Shown piece by piece: positions 12,601 through 21,700 of a stretch of DNA of 64,000 bases. The notes below the pieces were generated by a model that saw nothing but the letters and a program-made list of their open reading frames with translations, made no database searches and was not told where the DNA came from. The stretch's first letter is position 1; every line of letters starts with the position of its first letter. Position numbers and translations under genes: made by a program. Source of the DNA: Aradus depressus (taxonomy: Eukaryota > Arthropoda > Insecta > Hemiptera > Aradidae); assembly GCA_963662175.1 (NCBI GenBank), contig OY759222.1, forward strand, positions 10,364,222 through 10,428,221, read 5' to 3'.

Positions 12601-13471
12601 AAATAAAACTCCATACCAGGCAAGCTTAATTTTTTATCAAATGATAATATCTTCTGCAAGAAGTAAATACAAAACAGTCGTCGGTGAATCACCGGCTAAA
12701 AATTTGTGTCGATAAATTCATTACATGGGCAGTTATTAGGGTTTTTGATTTAAGTCTCTCCACTAAATCCACCCTTCCTTTCTGCCGATTTTTCTGAAAA
12801 TCCAAATGTGTTATTCTTATGGGGTTCTGGTCACACATATAAAATTTCATGTCTGACACATTCATTCCATCGGCAGTTATTAGAGTTTTTATGTTAAGCC
12901 TTCCTCTGATCCCTCCTTCCTTTTGGTCGATTTGGCTGAAAATCAATAGGGTTCTGGATTCTCATATAAATTTTCTTGTCAATACATTAATTCTATCGGG
13001 AGTTATCGTGCACAGACTTACGCACACAGACTTTTTTTTTCATGTTTGGAATCTGGAAGTCGGAAAACATGAAATTCCGTTGAAAACTCCGCATCGAATT
13101 TTTGACCTATTTCATAACTTCCCTTATACTTCATAAAGCTGGGGAAGTAAAATTGTATGTCACTTTTTTTCGTATTTTGCATCAATTACGAAAGTTTACG
13201 AAAAGTTATATTTTGGTCTCAGACCAAATTTACCCAAAAATTCCCTAATAACTTTTACTTTTGATGTTATTAACTCGTTTCAAACAGAATAGTTAAGTAG
13301 AAATAATATTGTTTACAGTGTAACTAAATTGGTGTTTATTTTTTTGTTTGATTTTAATCATCTAGATGTTTGGCTGCTAAACAATTGGGATACTCTGTCA
13401 GTCTTGCCAAAGTTCACCCTCCGTCTTGTTCAACGAGGAATAATCTTATCATTGCCACGAGATCAACCTAA
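694..13471 (+). CDS. GSTCD: GSTCD homologue, 3' eight exons (5' end outside window)
   Basis: Glutathione S-transferase C-terminal domain-containing protein homologue; in the family a GST C-like region is followed by a class I methyltransferase fold of unknown substrate. Exons read: 694-880, 1564-1711, 2206-2393, 8659-8816, 9835-10047, 11397-11507, 12431-12576, 13366-13471. All junctions are GT-AG and the lengths sum to 1257 nt, 418 codons plus TAA. Visible landmarks are EGRFAEGPLFLLTDVVLA (GST-like part), SLYKRDPTRYKPRHKIY, methyltransferase motif I VVDFCSGSGHVG, then ALHACG and CPCCYG, and a C-terminal NNLIIATRST. This order and these motifs are those of the family. The first exon in view starts in phase 0 at an acceptor, so upstream coding exons are missing from the window. 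Intron 3 (2394-8658) is swollen by a LINE insertion; a 75-nt palindrome sits just before exon 7 in view. No frame breaks were seen, so the gene looks functional. Confidence 0.88.
1752..2056 (+). repeat. tRNA-derived SINE, family A
   Basis: A tRNA-like head (an A-box-like TAGAGGTAGC and a B-box-like TTCGAAACCC near 1805) is followed by a conserved body: CTGGGAGAAAAAAT, a TGGTCCCGAACCTGTACGG block, and a tail with AGTCGGGCTC. The same order of blocks is found in more than ten copies in the window on both strands. It lies in the GSTCD intron after exon 2 in view. Confidence 0.75.
2436..2650 (+). repeat. Dispersed repeat beginning TTAACCCCCGATGCAAAAGG
   Basis: The block contains GGCATCGTAGCTCCTAGACG and TTAGCCATGTTTGGTGGAAA. 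A reverse-complement copy lies at about 42355-42560 in a GatA intron. No coding capacity is visible; it may be a tail fragment of a larger element. Confidence 0.6.
2784..2997. repeat. 214-bp direct repeat, left copy (target-site duplication of LINE)
   Basis: This 214-nt block, from ATTATTTTTTTTATCATG to AAGGATTAATTAGA, recurs letter for letter at 7818-8031. The LINE lies exactly between the two copies, so the block is best read as an unusually long target-site duplication. Confidence 0.88.
3230..6555 (-). pseudogene. LINE ORF2, endonuclease / reverse transcriptase, one frameshift
   Basis: Two frames cover one polyprotein: 6555 to 4546 (669 aa) and an in-register continuation whose longest open part is 4498 to 3230 (422 aa). 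The first has the endonuclease motifs CETWL, GGDFNAR and SDH, then reverse-transcriptase blocks KAAGLDLVPNE, PGNYRGLAIFNS, GFRSGRGCRDA and the catalytic motif A FVDFKRAFDS. It breaks just after EGVLQG. The second frame carries the catalytic YADD and ends with a CRLC..H..NCP cysteine/histidine motif. The break near 4552 looks like a single-base loss in an A run. Without it the protein would be about 1.1 kaa, normal for such elements. Inactivated, but otherwise little decayed. Confidence 0.88.
6576..7574 (-). CDS. LINE ORF1, coiled-coil RNA-binding protein
   Basis: 332 aa. Residues about 30-120 are rich in K, E and heptad-like hydrophobics (a likely coiled coil for trimerisation), followed by an RRM-like core starting near HYGVRITNIPLHI and a C-terminal domain with YVNEDMDKFSYKLYKVGKEL. 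The layout is that of L1/CR1-type ORF1 proteins, which bind the element RNA as trimers. No zinc knuckle is visible. The C-terminal tail from about residue 265 is acidic and then basic (KKRKLKN). The ATG is in the strongest position at the 5' end of the long open frame; the stop is about 20 nt from the ORF2 start. Confidence 0.8.
   Translation of the reverse strand: MSKVKELHGGADGGEMVGGAVPLLIPASFLQRMEEMFNCIEAVKKDVAQFKNESEAAVSYVRSIKEEISSGFQKINKDLSSLKIDFAKLKRKHDILSKEIKIVKSQFDEVRQSVRHYGVRITNIPLHICEEPANIVSKIAKIVGFNLNTDKIDNCYRLSREGVRSTVIFSFIKYSDKFDFLKLARANRERLNSSIFSGASIDPPVPIYVNEDMDKFSYKLYKVGKELQKKGKFKYLWCRNNNIFARKDDGSNRVLIRRDTDFLVFSNQEEAESSALSDEDIDQSTVDSDIPSRGQSSLRATSSSKKRKLKNVKAHSIEPFLRPRTHSLPKNA
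7818..8031. repeat. 214-bp direct repeat, right copy (target-site duplication of LINE)
   Basis: Exact second copy of 2784-2997, directly at the 5' side of the LINE. Confidence 0.88.
8036..8235 (+). repeat. SINE family A 3' fragment with GTTATAGCTACAT tail repeats
   Basis: 8080-8150 matches the SINE-A end (CATGTCCACTAGAGCGACGG, then AGTGCTCTGATAGTAGGC). It runs into three or four units of a GTTATAGCTACATAT-type repeat, the same unit that forms a large array at 18230-18845. Confidence 0.65.
8283..8603. repeat. Foldback repeat, arms about 140 bp, with CGAAACGTC core
   Basis: The left arm (about 8283-8424) and right arm (about 8460-8603) are close reverse complements, for example ATGGCCTATTTACAGTTGAA against the left TTCAACTGTAAATAGGCCAT. 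The right arm contains ATGAAAATGGCTCATAGAAG followed by CCGAAACGTC, a degenerate member of the CTGANGA-stem-GAAA group (stem GGCT/AGCC). It ends about 55 nt before a GSTCD acceptor site. Confidence 0.75.
9385..9625 (-). repeat. SINE family A
   Basis: In reverse orientation: AAATTTTGCCTACC, TTTAACGAGTATCTGACATC, CGTACAGGCTCGGGATCATC, CCGAAGGACGGCGTGCTCAG, then a decayed tRNA-like head with ACTTGAGCTCAATAGG and GCTACCTCTGGCTATC. Confidence 0.75.
10137..10290 (-). repeat. SINE family A, head half
   Basis: Reverse copy with GAGTATTTGACATC, AAGCTCGGGACC, GGCGTGCTCAAGG and a tRNA-like head with GTTTCGAACCC and TACCTCTGTGCTATC. Confidence 0.7.
10765..11030. repeat. Palindromic repeat with two hammerhead-like cores
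   Basis: The arms are near 10765-10840 and 10925-11030. The right arm has TTGAGGATGGCAAATTGCC then GAAAC; the left arm, read on the minus strand, has CTGAAGATGGCAAATTGAC then GAAA. Stem II would be GGCAA/TTGCC in the right arm. The arms share ACAATTGT/ATAAATA.. and TCAGTCCAAC-like outer sequence with the element at 17260-17474. Confidence 0.65.
11570..11700 (+). repeat. SINE family A, rearranged fragment
   Basis: GATGGCATAGAGGTAGCATG, GCTCAAGATCGGCCGAGG and GCGATGTCAGG are recognisable SINE-A blocks, but the middle is deleted. Confidence 0.45.
12193..12250 (-). repeat. Hammerhead-like core fragment
   Basis: Read on the minus strand 12220 to 12193: CTGACGATGGTGTAATGCC followed by GAAACCAG. 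The CTGANGA and GAAA core bases are complete and a short GGT/GCC stem can form. Plus-strand sequence at 12226-12250 (CGATGTTGTATCGCCGAAAG) looks like a partial inverted copy. Confidence 0.5.
12327..12401. repeat. 75-nt perfect palindrome just upstream of a GSTCD acceptor
   Basis: 37 nt (12327-12363), one central A (12364), then the exact reverse complement (12365-12401). Centre: TACTACAATAATTGTAGTA. The acceptor AG of the next exon is at 12429-12430. Confidence 0.93.
12680..13155 (-). repeat. ACTTCCCC dispersed repeat family copy
   Basis: Two to three repeats of a phrase reading, on the minus strand, like ATGAATGTATCGACAC...AAATTT...ATAAGAATAACACATTTGG. It ends at the plus-strand CATAAAGCTGGGGAAGTAAA. 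The same phrase and end occur at least ten times in the window. Confidence 0.6.
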
Positions 13472-14214
13472 ACACACCACTATGTTATTTATATTTTGTA
13501 CATATATTTTTATTGTAATTAATTAAACACAATTATTTTGTTATTTATTTGTATATTAATATCAAATTACAAGGTCTGGAAAAATATTTGTTTGCATTAT
13601 ATTTTTTTTTTCCTTCAAATTGTTGAAGCAATTACCAAATTTCAATATTTGACATTTTACGTTTACTGGATTCAGAATTCAAGTTTAAAACCTAAGAATT
13701 AAGAACTCTGCGTTGAGATAACAAACTGAAAAGTGAAGAAAAAAGAGAACACGATCCGGAATGAATATATTAACATGTATTTTGTTTCGGCATTATTTTG
13801 AAATGTTAACATTTCAATTTAATATTAGAATCTGTTTGAGTTTGTTATTTTGGATGGGAGTCTCTACTCCTCCCTACTAAGCCTACTTCTCTAATGTTTA
13901 CTAAAGTAGGCCCTACCTAAGCCAGTCAGTACCCTACTAGGAGCCACCAAGACCGCATCTTTTTTTTAAATGTCTGCTCAACCCAACCATCACCACCACA
14001 TCGTCCTATCACCGAGCAACCATCATCTCAACATCTAGCCGTCATCCCACCATATCCGATAAGGACTATTTTATCCATTTTGTGAACTTTTATTTTCATT
14101 CTTAACCGAGTCGTTATATTTTTCCCCATAATATTAAGTTTTTTTTTTTTTTTCTTTTGGCTTTATGTACGGTGCATATTAGCCATGTCAATGTGTTATA
14201 TATAATTATTTAAG

Positions 14215-14349
14215 ACATCCATGGCCCCGGGAGGGAGTTCTATCTACGAAATAAAACTCACTCCCGGACGGGATTCGAACCCGCAAACCATGGTGAGACC
14301 ATGCGACCAAAGCCCTACGCTCTAGCCCGCACGGCCACCATGGCCCCCT
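14215..14349 (-). repeat. tRNA-derived SINE, family B
   Basis: Read on the minus strand it begins CCATGGTGGCCGTGCGGGCT, has the B-box-like GGGTTCGAATCCCG and ends with TTTTATTTCGTAGATAGAAC and a GGCTAATATGCACCGTACAT tail beyond 14215. A plus-strand relative lies at 63091-63247. The head resembles a tRNA, but the body and tail show it is a SINE, not a tRNA gene. Confidence 0.75.
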
Positions 14350-14639
14350 AAGTTAATTTTTATTTTTATTTAGTCTATGTTTTGTTACCTTTTGTTTATT
14401 ATTTTCAGTTGGCCAACTGCATCTCACAAGGTTTTTTTTTGTTTATTATATTCTTTTATATTTTTCAAACTACATCAATCTTATTATTTTTACCTTATTT
14501 TGTTCTCCTATTTTTTGGAGTGGTCCTCCATTGAACCGACAGAGGAATCGTAGCTCGGTTAATTGGAAATTCCTATTTGGGTTCCACTACCGGCCTATAT
14601 ATATATTTTTTTTATATTTGGATTCAGATATCCCAGAGC

Positions 14640-15020
14640 GAAACACCTATTAATTTTCAGCCCAAAGGGATGGGGGGAGGGGAGAGAGAGAGCTTAGCAT
14701 AAAAACCTGCCAATGAATTGAATGTAGGTATTCCCAACACGAAATGGAGATACAGAACTCAAGGGCAACACGTGTTGGTTGAGACGGATTGGCCAAAGGG
14801 ACGGGAGTTTAACTCGAAAATTCTAAAACTGCTGATGTGATGAATATATCTTACGAAATTTCGTATGAGGATTGAGAAGTTCCTGCGTGAGAGGTATTTT
14901 GGAGTTTCAGCCAAATTAGTCGCAGAGGAGGAGGGTTTAGAGGGACAGCGAAAATTTTATTGATTACAAATAATTTGATCTGGAGAAGCACATTGCCAAT
15001 GATTCACCGATGACTTTTTA
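14640..15020 (+). repeat. ACTTCCCC dispersed repeat family copy
   Basis: Contains ACGAAATTTCGTATGAGGAT, CAGCCAAATTAGTCGCAG and CACATTGCCAATGATTCACC, the standard blocks of the family. Confidence 0.6.
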
Positions 15021-15495
15021 TTACCTATATTTTTTTTATTTTCAAAACGACTTTCCTTACACCTAAAAGATACCTCCCTATGAATTTTGTGAATATATCT
15101 AAAAAAGAAATCAAATATAAAAATTCTATAACGAAAAGAAAAAGTAAACATTTTATTTTATATTACTTAATTTTTTTTTTTTATACATCTAACGAAAATT
15201 TAAGATATACCTAAATGTATAACATTACGAACCATATATCCATTTTTACCCCTTCTTGGTGATGTTATTTAAAATTAAACATTCCTAGCATAGATCTGTA
15301 AAACCTGTGCCAATGGTTCATTTTCTATTAATATAAAAATCATCTGTTTTTATTATAAAAATATAATTATATTAGTTCAATATATTCTTAAATTAGGCAG
15401 AATTAAATGTGTTAGAACGGGAAATTACGAATTTTTCATTAGAAAAATTATAAAAAATTATTCAATTTTGAATACAGTAAAAATTAGGTGTAAAA

Positions 15496-15612
15496 ATGCG
15501 GAATGTCAAATGTGTATATTGCCAGCCGAGATGCCAAACAAAGCCCAACAACCACGACATAGATCATTTGTACTGCTTTCAAATGCTAAAAGCTCAGTTC
15601 ATTGTTAAATAA
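15496..15612 (+). CDS. Small ORF, 38 aa, cysteine/histidine-rich, unknown
   Basis: ATG to TAA with the pattern CVYC, then C, H, H, C within 25 residues, which resembles a small zinc-binding knuckle. It ends 151 nt before the proposed donor of the bromodomain gene's first exon, so it could be an upstream ORF in its 5' leader, a transposon scrap, or chance. No family was recognised. Confidence 0.25.
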   Translation: MRNVKCVYCQPRCQTKPNNHDIDHLYCFQMLKAQFIVK

Positions 15613-15763
15613 AGACTCTCTTAGAGTATGTTCGTTTAACAGTCGCGATCATGGCGCAATCGTAACATAGCATACGTTATATATATTTTAAAAACATCCA
15701 ACGGTTATTAAGGAAGAAAAAAATTCAAGAATTATTTTTTTCCACTTTAAATTCGAATCAACA

Positions 15764-18700
15764 ATGTAAGTGTACAATTTGAATACAAATCTTTAAATTT
15801 AATTATTATTATTGAAGATATCCTCAATCCTAAATAAATAATTTTAAATATTTCTTCAGTTATTACTTAACAAAGGTAGATATAGAAAACACATTTCATT
15901 TTGAAACAAAATATCTTCAGCCACTTGTATGAGAATTAGGCTTATGTGAACTATTCCTATTCTGATCTAAATAATATATTTTTATTGGTATCTTTATATA
16001 AACTAATCACTTATGCGAAACAATAGATACATTTTTCGAATAAGAGCGTATTAGTATTTGGTATTGGAATCATACATCTCTTGTTACTTGAATAATATAT
16101 AAATGAAGTTATTTACACTACTGTGTATTGACACAGGTGAGTTAATCTAGTTTATTTAATAATATTTGTTCTCGTTTTGATTCGTTAGGAATGAAGTTGT
16201 ACCAAAACGAAAAAGGGGTCGACCTCCAAAAGTCCGTAAAGATAATAACGCTTTGCTTCCTATAGAATTTCCTGCGTCTCATTTACCTGAACCCAATGCA
16301 AGACAAATACAGTTTGGATATAAGTAAGTTATTACATATTTCTGAGACATTTATAATTCATAATTTAAGCATAGAGGATGTATGTATGTGAGACTCACAT
16401 TATACAGTAACTACAGGTCAGATATGATTTTAAAAAAAGTTATACAAGTGTAATTATTAACAGGTTTGTCACTTCGGTAACCACTTAATAAATTAAATGC
16501 GCGGAATTATAATAAGAAATTACTTGTCATTAGTATCAATAACATTTTATTTTCATTGTAAAAACTAATTCTGTGGGTATCGTGGATTTTCGAAACAAAA
16601 AATGCATCCACTAATATCCCATTGGCGTTGTTTTGATATATTTTATATCATCAGGGCTTAAAATATACAGGGTTGAAGGAATAATACACGATTTTGCGAT
16701 CATGGAAGAAACTAATGAAAATAAAGAAGTTCTTTAACATTTGCATAAAAAATATACAGGGTGAATGGTAGTCAGTGTGAAAAATTTTAAGGCCCAAGAC
16801 GAACGGGATTGAATATTTTCGTGTTTTTACCTAGAAATTATTTTTCGCTCTTACTGGACTATTTTTCAGTCTAAACTCAATTTCATACCACAATCCGAAA
16901 GCTCATTTTATTTCCTATAAAAAATACTCTATCCAAGTATCTGAAAGAAAGAAAAAACAGTGTATTTTACATTTTTGGATATTTCAAGGCGGATCACTCA
17001 CCAAATTTACATTCAGAACTTGTAAAATCTCACAATAATTTCTCCAATCAATAAGCTTTAATACGATATTCCTAAATGTCCCATTATCTCAAATGGTCAA
17101 TTTACAATCAACATTTAAATTTGAAAAAAATGGTCTTAGAGAGAAGAGCAAAGAAAATGAATGAAAGACAAGTGCAACCATTATAATTAACTAGAAATTT
17201 TATTCAGAATTCAGGTATTATTTCTTGGTGGTAGGCAGATGTAGTGGACATACTTGTTAAATAATTAATAAGATGTATCAGTCCAACAGAATTTATTTTA
17301 ACCTCAACTAGTTTTATCAGTCAAGCCGACCATCGTCCATCTGGTCCCTGACAGGTGTCCAATCCTTTGACCTCTTCTCCAATAAGATCCACCACCTGAT
17401 GATATCAGCTTGACTGACGAAACTTGTTGTGGTTAAAATAAATTCTGTTGGACTGATACATCTTATTAATTATTCAGGTATTAGTTGAATTAATATTATA
17501 TATTATCATAAAGTGTGATCGATTACTACTTTTCCTTCATTAATTTTCCTAACTCCCCTCTAATAAGACCTCATTTTTCAAATTTAAATGTTGAGGCATT
17601 TAGGAATAGTGTTTAAAGCTTCTTGAAATTCGACAAGTTCTGAGTGTAAATTTGGTAGATATAGAGTATAAGACACAGTTTTTTCAACCTTTCAGTAGTT
17701 GTTGTATGTTTCTTGTGAAGTTTTCGGACACTTGAATAGAGTATTTTTATAGGAAATTCAACGAGCTTTCGGATCTTGGTATCAAATTAAGCTTTGAATG
17801 GAGGGTAGCTGCGTAAAACAAATTCTACCTATAAAAAGATGAGATTAAGAACTCTACAGACCTTCTTAGGGGTTTCATGCTGTATGTATTTTTCATCAAC
17901 TTGTACTTTTCGTTCGTTTACCCATCGAACTAAATGTACTCACTAAATTTGAAGTCTCCTTTTTGGATGTGGAGACAGCGAGGTGCTCTTGACGGGAACC
18001 CTTCAAATTGTTGAAAATAAAATTCACTATTGATTTACATCGAGATCATTCTTAACTTTTAATTTCTCTGTTATTTTTGTATCTTTTTTCAGAATACTTC
18101 AGAACATTTTAAAATTATCTAAAACAAAACATTTACTTGATAAGCCTGATGAAAGTTTGTTTGGTTTCCACAATTACTATAGTGTGGTTCCCAAACCAAT
18201 CTGGCTCAACGAAGGTGAGTTCAAGTAACTTAGCAATATAACTTGTTATAGCTACATATCTTGTAGCTATATCTTGTTGTTATAGCTCAATATCTTGTTA
18301 TAATAGATATTATTATTGAATCGCCGGTTCGAAACCCAGCCGAGGTTTTTTATCTGGGAAGTGCAAAAACCTTGAGCTCGCCGTCCTTTAGATGAGACGT
18401 TAAGCAATGGTCCCGAGCCTGTACGATGTCAGGTACTCGTTTAAGACCCTTAACATAGGGGACTAAACCTGGATAGGCAAAATTTAGGATTCCCACGGTA
18501 GGGTCGGGCTCATGCATTTTGAGCGACAAAAGAGCGCTCTAGTATGTAGTTGGAGTTAAAGCTGTGTTGTTACAGCTGCATATTTTGTTGTTTTAGCTAC
18601 ATTTCGTGTTGTTATAGCTATATATCTTGTTGTTATAGCTACATATCTTGTTATTATAGCTACATATCTTGTTATTATAGCTACATATCTATATATTTTA

Positions 18701-21700
18701 GCTACTATATAAATATCTTCTTATTATATCTACTTACAGAATGTGTTGTTACAGCTATGTACATATCTTGTTTTTTTTAGCTATATATCTTGTTGTTATA
18801 GCTACATATCTTGTTATTGTAGCTACATATCTTGTTATTACAGTTACATTGTGCTGTTTTCTTGTTTTTGTTTTACAGTTCTTCGAAAATTCTCTGCTCA
18901 AGAGTATTTATGTGTTAATGAAGTTATCGGGGACATAAGGCAAGTTTTAGAAAACTGTTATCGTTTCTGGGGTGCTAAACATAAATTTTCAAAGCACGCT
19001 TTTCGCATAGAAAAACTTCTGGAAAAAGAGCTGAATGGAGTTCCTCAGTATGTAATAGTATATTTTGTATCCCAATTATTTTTTTGTTAATCCAAAATTA
19101 TATCAAATGTATATATATATATATTTTAGAATCGTTCGAGATATGTGCACAATGGGAATATCGGAGGATGACAATAGTACTACTTCTGGAAGTGATTCTG
19201 CGTTTTTCGTTGATGGTATATTATTATATACAACGATTTTTCCAAACTTTTTTTCTTATTATTATTTCTGAAAATCCTTTGTCGATGTTGTAGAATTTAA
19301 TTCAAAAATACTCAGATCACTTGAAAAGAGAGACAAAGATGAGGAAATGTTGAAAAAAGAAGCCGAAAATTCAAAAAAAGATGAACTTTTACAATGGGAT
19401 TCGGAAATTTTACAAATGAAATATTATAAAAAACAAGTAATTTTTATGCCAGAGGTATCCCTGCATTAATTTTCTACTGTAACAACTTTTGTCAATTTAA
19501 ATGAAAACAAATTTGTAATTTTTTTAATTTTTTTTTTTCAGTTGGCAGAAATAGGACATTTTTTGCAACTGACGCATGAAGTCCTTTGCCTATGTTCAAC
19601 AACACAGTACGAAGTAGAAAGGATGTTGCTAATGCCGAAGGAATCATCAACATTAGCAACCATTATGACGGCACTCTTATGGTAACAACTACTATTCAGA
19701 ACTTGAAGGTTCCCTGGAATTAACTTGCAGCCTCAACTATAACCACTCAACCACATATCAGGCTTCCTCTCTTCAAGCGGTTTATACACCAAGGCCTTCT
19801 AGAATTTAGGCCAAATTAGTTTGTTTAAAGCTCCCATTTCCATAAAATAGCTTTGCAACTCAAGAATATCGTATTTTTGGAAAAGACCTTTAAAACGATG
19901 AGGTTATCGCTATTTGGCTTTAAAATACACTATAAAAAAACTCAAAAACCCCAATAACTACCGTTGTAATTAATGTATCGACATGAAATCAGGAGACAGG
20001 GCAGTTTCTTGTGTTACTTTTCTCCTGACACCAAATGCCACTTTTTGCAACGAAAAAAGTATATTATTCATTAACAAAATTTTGTTTTTTCCGACACAGC
20101 CTTCTAGAGAACTCCGAGCTGAACAAAAAAAAAAAAAAAAGTAGCCAAAAAGAATAATTTTTGACCAAGTTTCCAAGGGTCAAAATTGGCAAAAAATAAC
20201 TTTTTTTTCTTCTTCCTTTTTCAGTGTCCGGGCGTCCGGATGACGTCATCAATGTTAATATATGAATTTTTTTAAATGTATAATAAATATCATGTGATCT
20301 ATATATGCAAAAATAAAGATAAAAATATATATATAATAAAAAATAACCCAATATTATAACGATAACGAAAAAAAGACAGCAACGGCCGGACACCAGTAAA
20401 GACGGGTTCGTCCGAGTTTTACTGAATTTCTTTATGTAAAATACAATACAGTTTATTTGAATTTAAAACACAATGAGGACATAACCAGTCAAATTTCAGC
20501 GATATCAGCTGAAGGGAAGAGGGGGAAGGGAACTCAATTTAAAAACCCTAATAACTCTCAATTTAATGAATTTATCGACACAAAATTTAGTATGAGGATT
20601 AAGAGCCCCTGTGTAAGTCAACTGTTGAATATTAACATATACGATTGACTGGTTTTGGATAGGAAGCGAAAAGTTCTGGGGAAGTACATTGCCGGTGATT
20701 CACCGACAACTTTTTTTTTTTACTCTCCGAATGAAACGATAAGTCACGCAATATTTTACTTCAAGAAAATAGACCCACAAAAACACTCTCATTATTGGCC
20801 TTCTTTCTATCTGATCTATTTTTTTTACCATTTTCTCAGAAATAGAAAAATAACAAAAACGTTTTTGACACATTATTGTCTCAACTAATACAATTATTTT
20901 TTGTAAAATTGTTCAGTCCGACTGCAATGAGAGGTAACCTGTACTTCAAACCCATCATGGTTTATGAGGTGTGGACGCAATTACTTTCGAAGAAAGTTGA
21001 AAGTTGGTATAATACCTTGTCGAAGAGTGACAACAAAGTTCAGGTGACAGTTTTACTGTTTTTGAAAAAAAAAAAATAAGAAAAAAGTCAAATTGCTAAT
21101 AAATAATAACTGATTGATTCTGCGATTTACAGGTTTTTGTAAGACATGGGATTGAGCCTGAATTTTGGGAAGCTGTTGGCGAAACCAATCCTCTTTTAAA
21201 TACAGATTTTGTTTCTCTAACGTTTGTCAAAAAAGTTTGGTTGCTCAAAACACTCTGCACAACAATGTTTGTAAGTAGAAACTTGATGGGCATAATTTAG
21301 AATGCTGTGGAGCTCAATACTGTTGTTACAAGGCAAAATTCCTAGTGAAATTAAACACAATGTTGAAAAAATGTTCACATTATCTTTAAGTTTTCAGAAA
21401 AAATGATAAAATCGTATGTTTTTCGTATTAAAAAGATATTTGAAAAAAATTGTAAGTTATGGTCACTTTTATGCGTCACTATTTTCCGCTGAACAACCAG
21501 AGACGAAAGTGATTATAATAAAGTTGATTATGCTAGATACTTTCTCGGCGTCGAATCATAATGAGCTTCTTAGTAAAGACTCATTTTAATGGTAAATGAT
21601 CAAGGATTATGAAAATATTTCATATATAAATACAGTGCATTTTCCTATTTTTAATGAAATTGTGAACCTTTGAACGAGCATTTTGCTTCTCCTTTCCCTA

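Larger units (their letters stand above)
13472..15763. other. Intergenic spacer between GSTCD and the bromodomain gene
   Basis: No gene was recognised apart from a 38-codon small ORF at 15496. It holds a SINE-B copy at 14215, an ACTTCCCC-family copy at 14640-15020, poly-T runs and AT-rich sequence. Confidence 0.6.

Noticed and set aside
18550..19090. Open frames with YSYISC repeats
   Set aside because: They are translation of the 21-bp minisatellite running into the real bromodomain exon; not separate genes.
20064..20393. 109-aa hydrophobic minus-strand ORF
   Set aside because: Low-complexity AT-rich translation within a bromodomain-gene intron.
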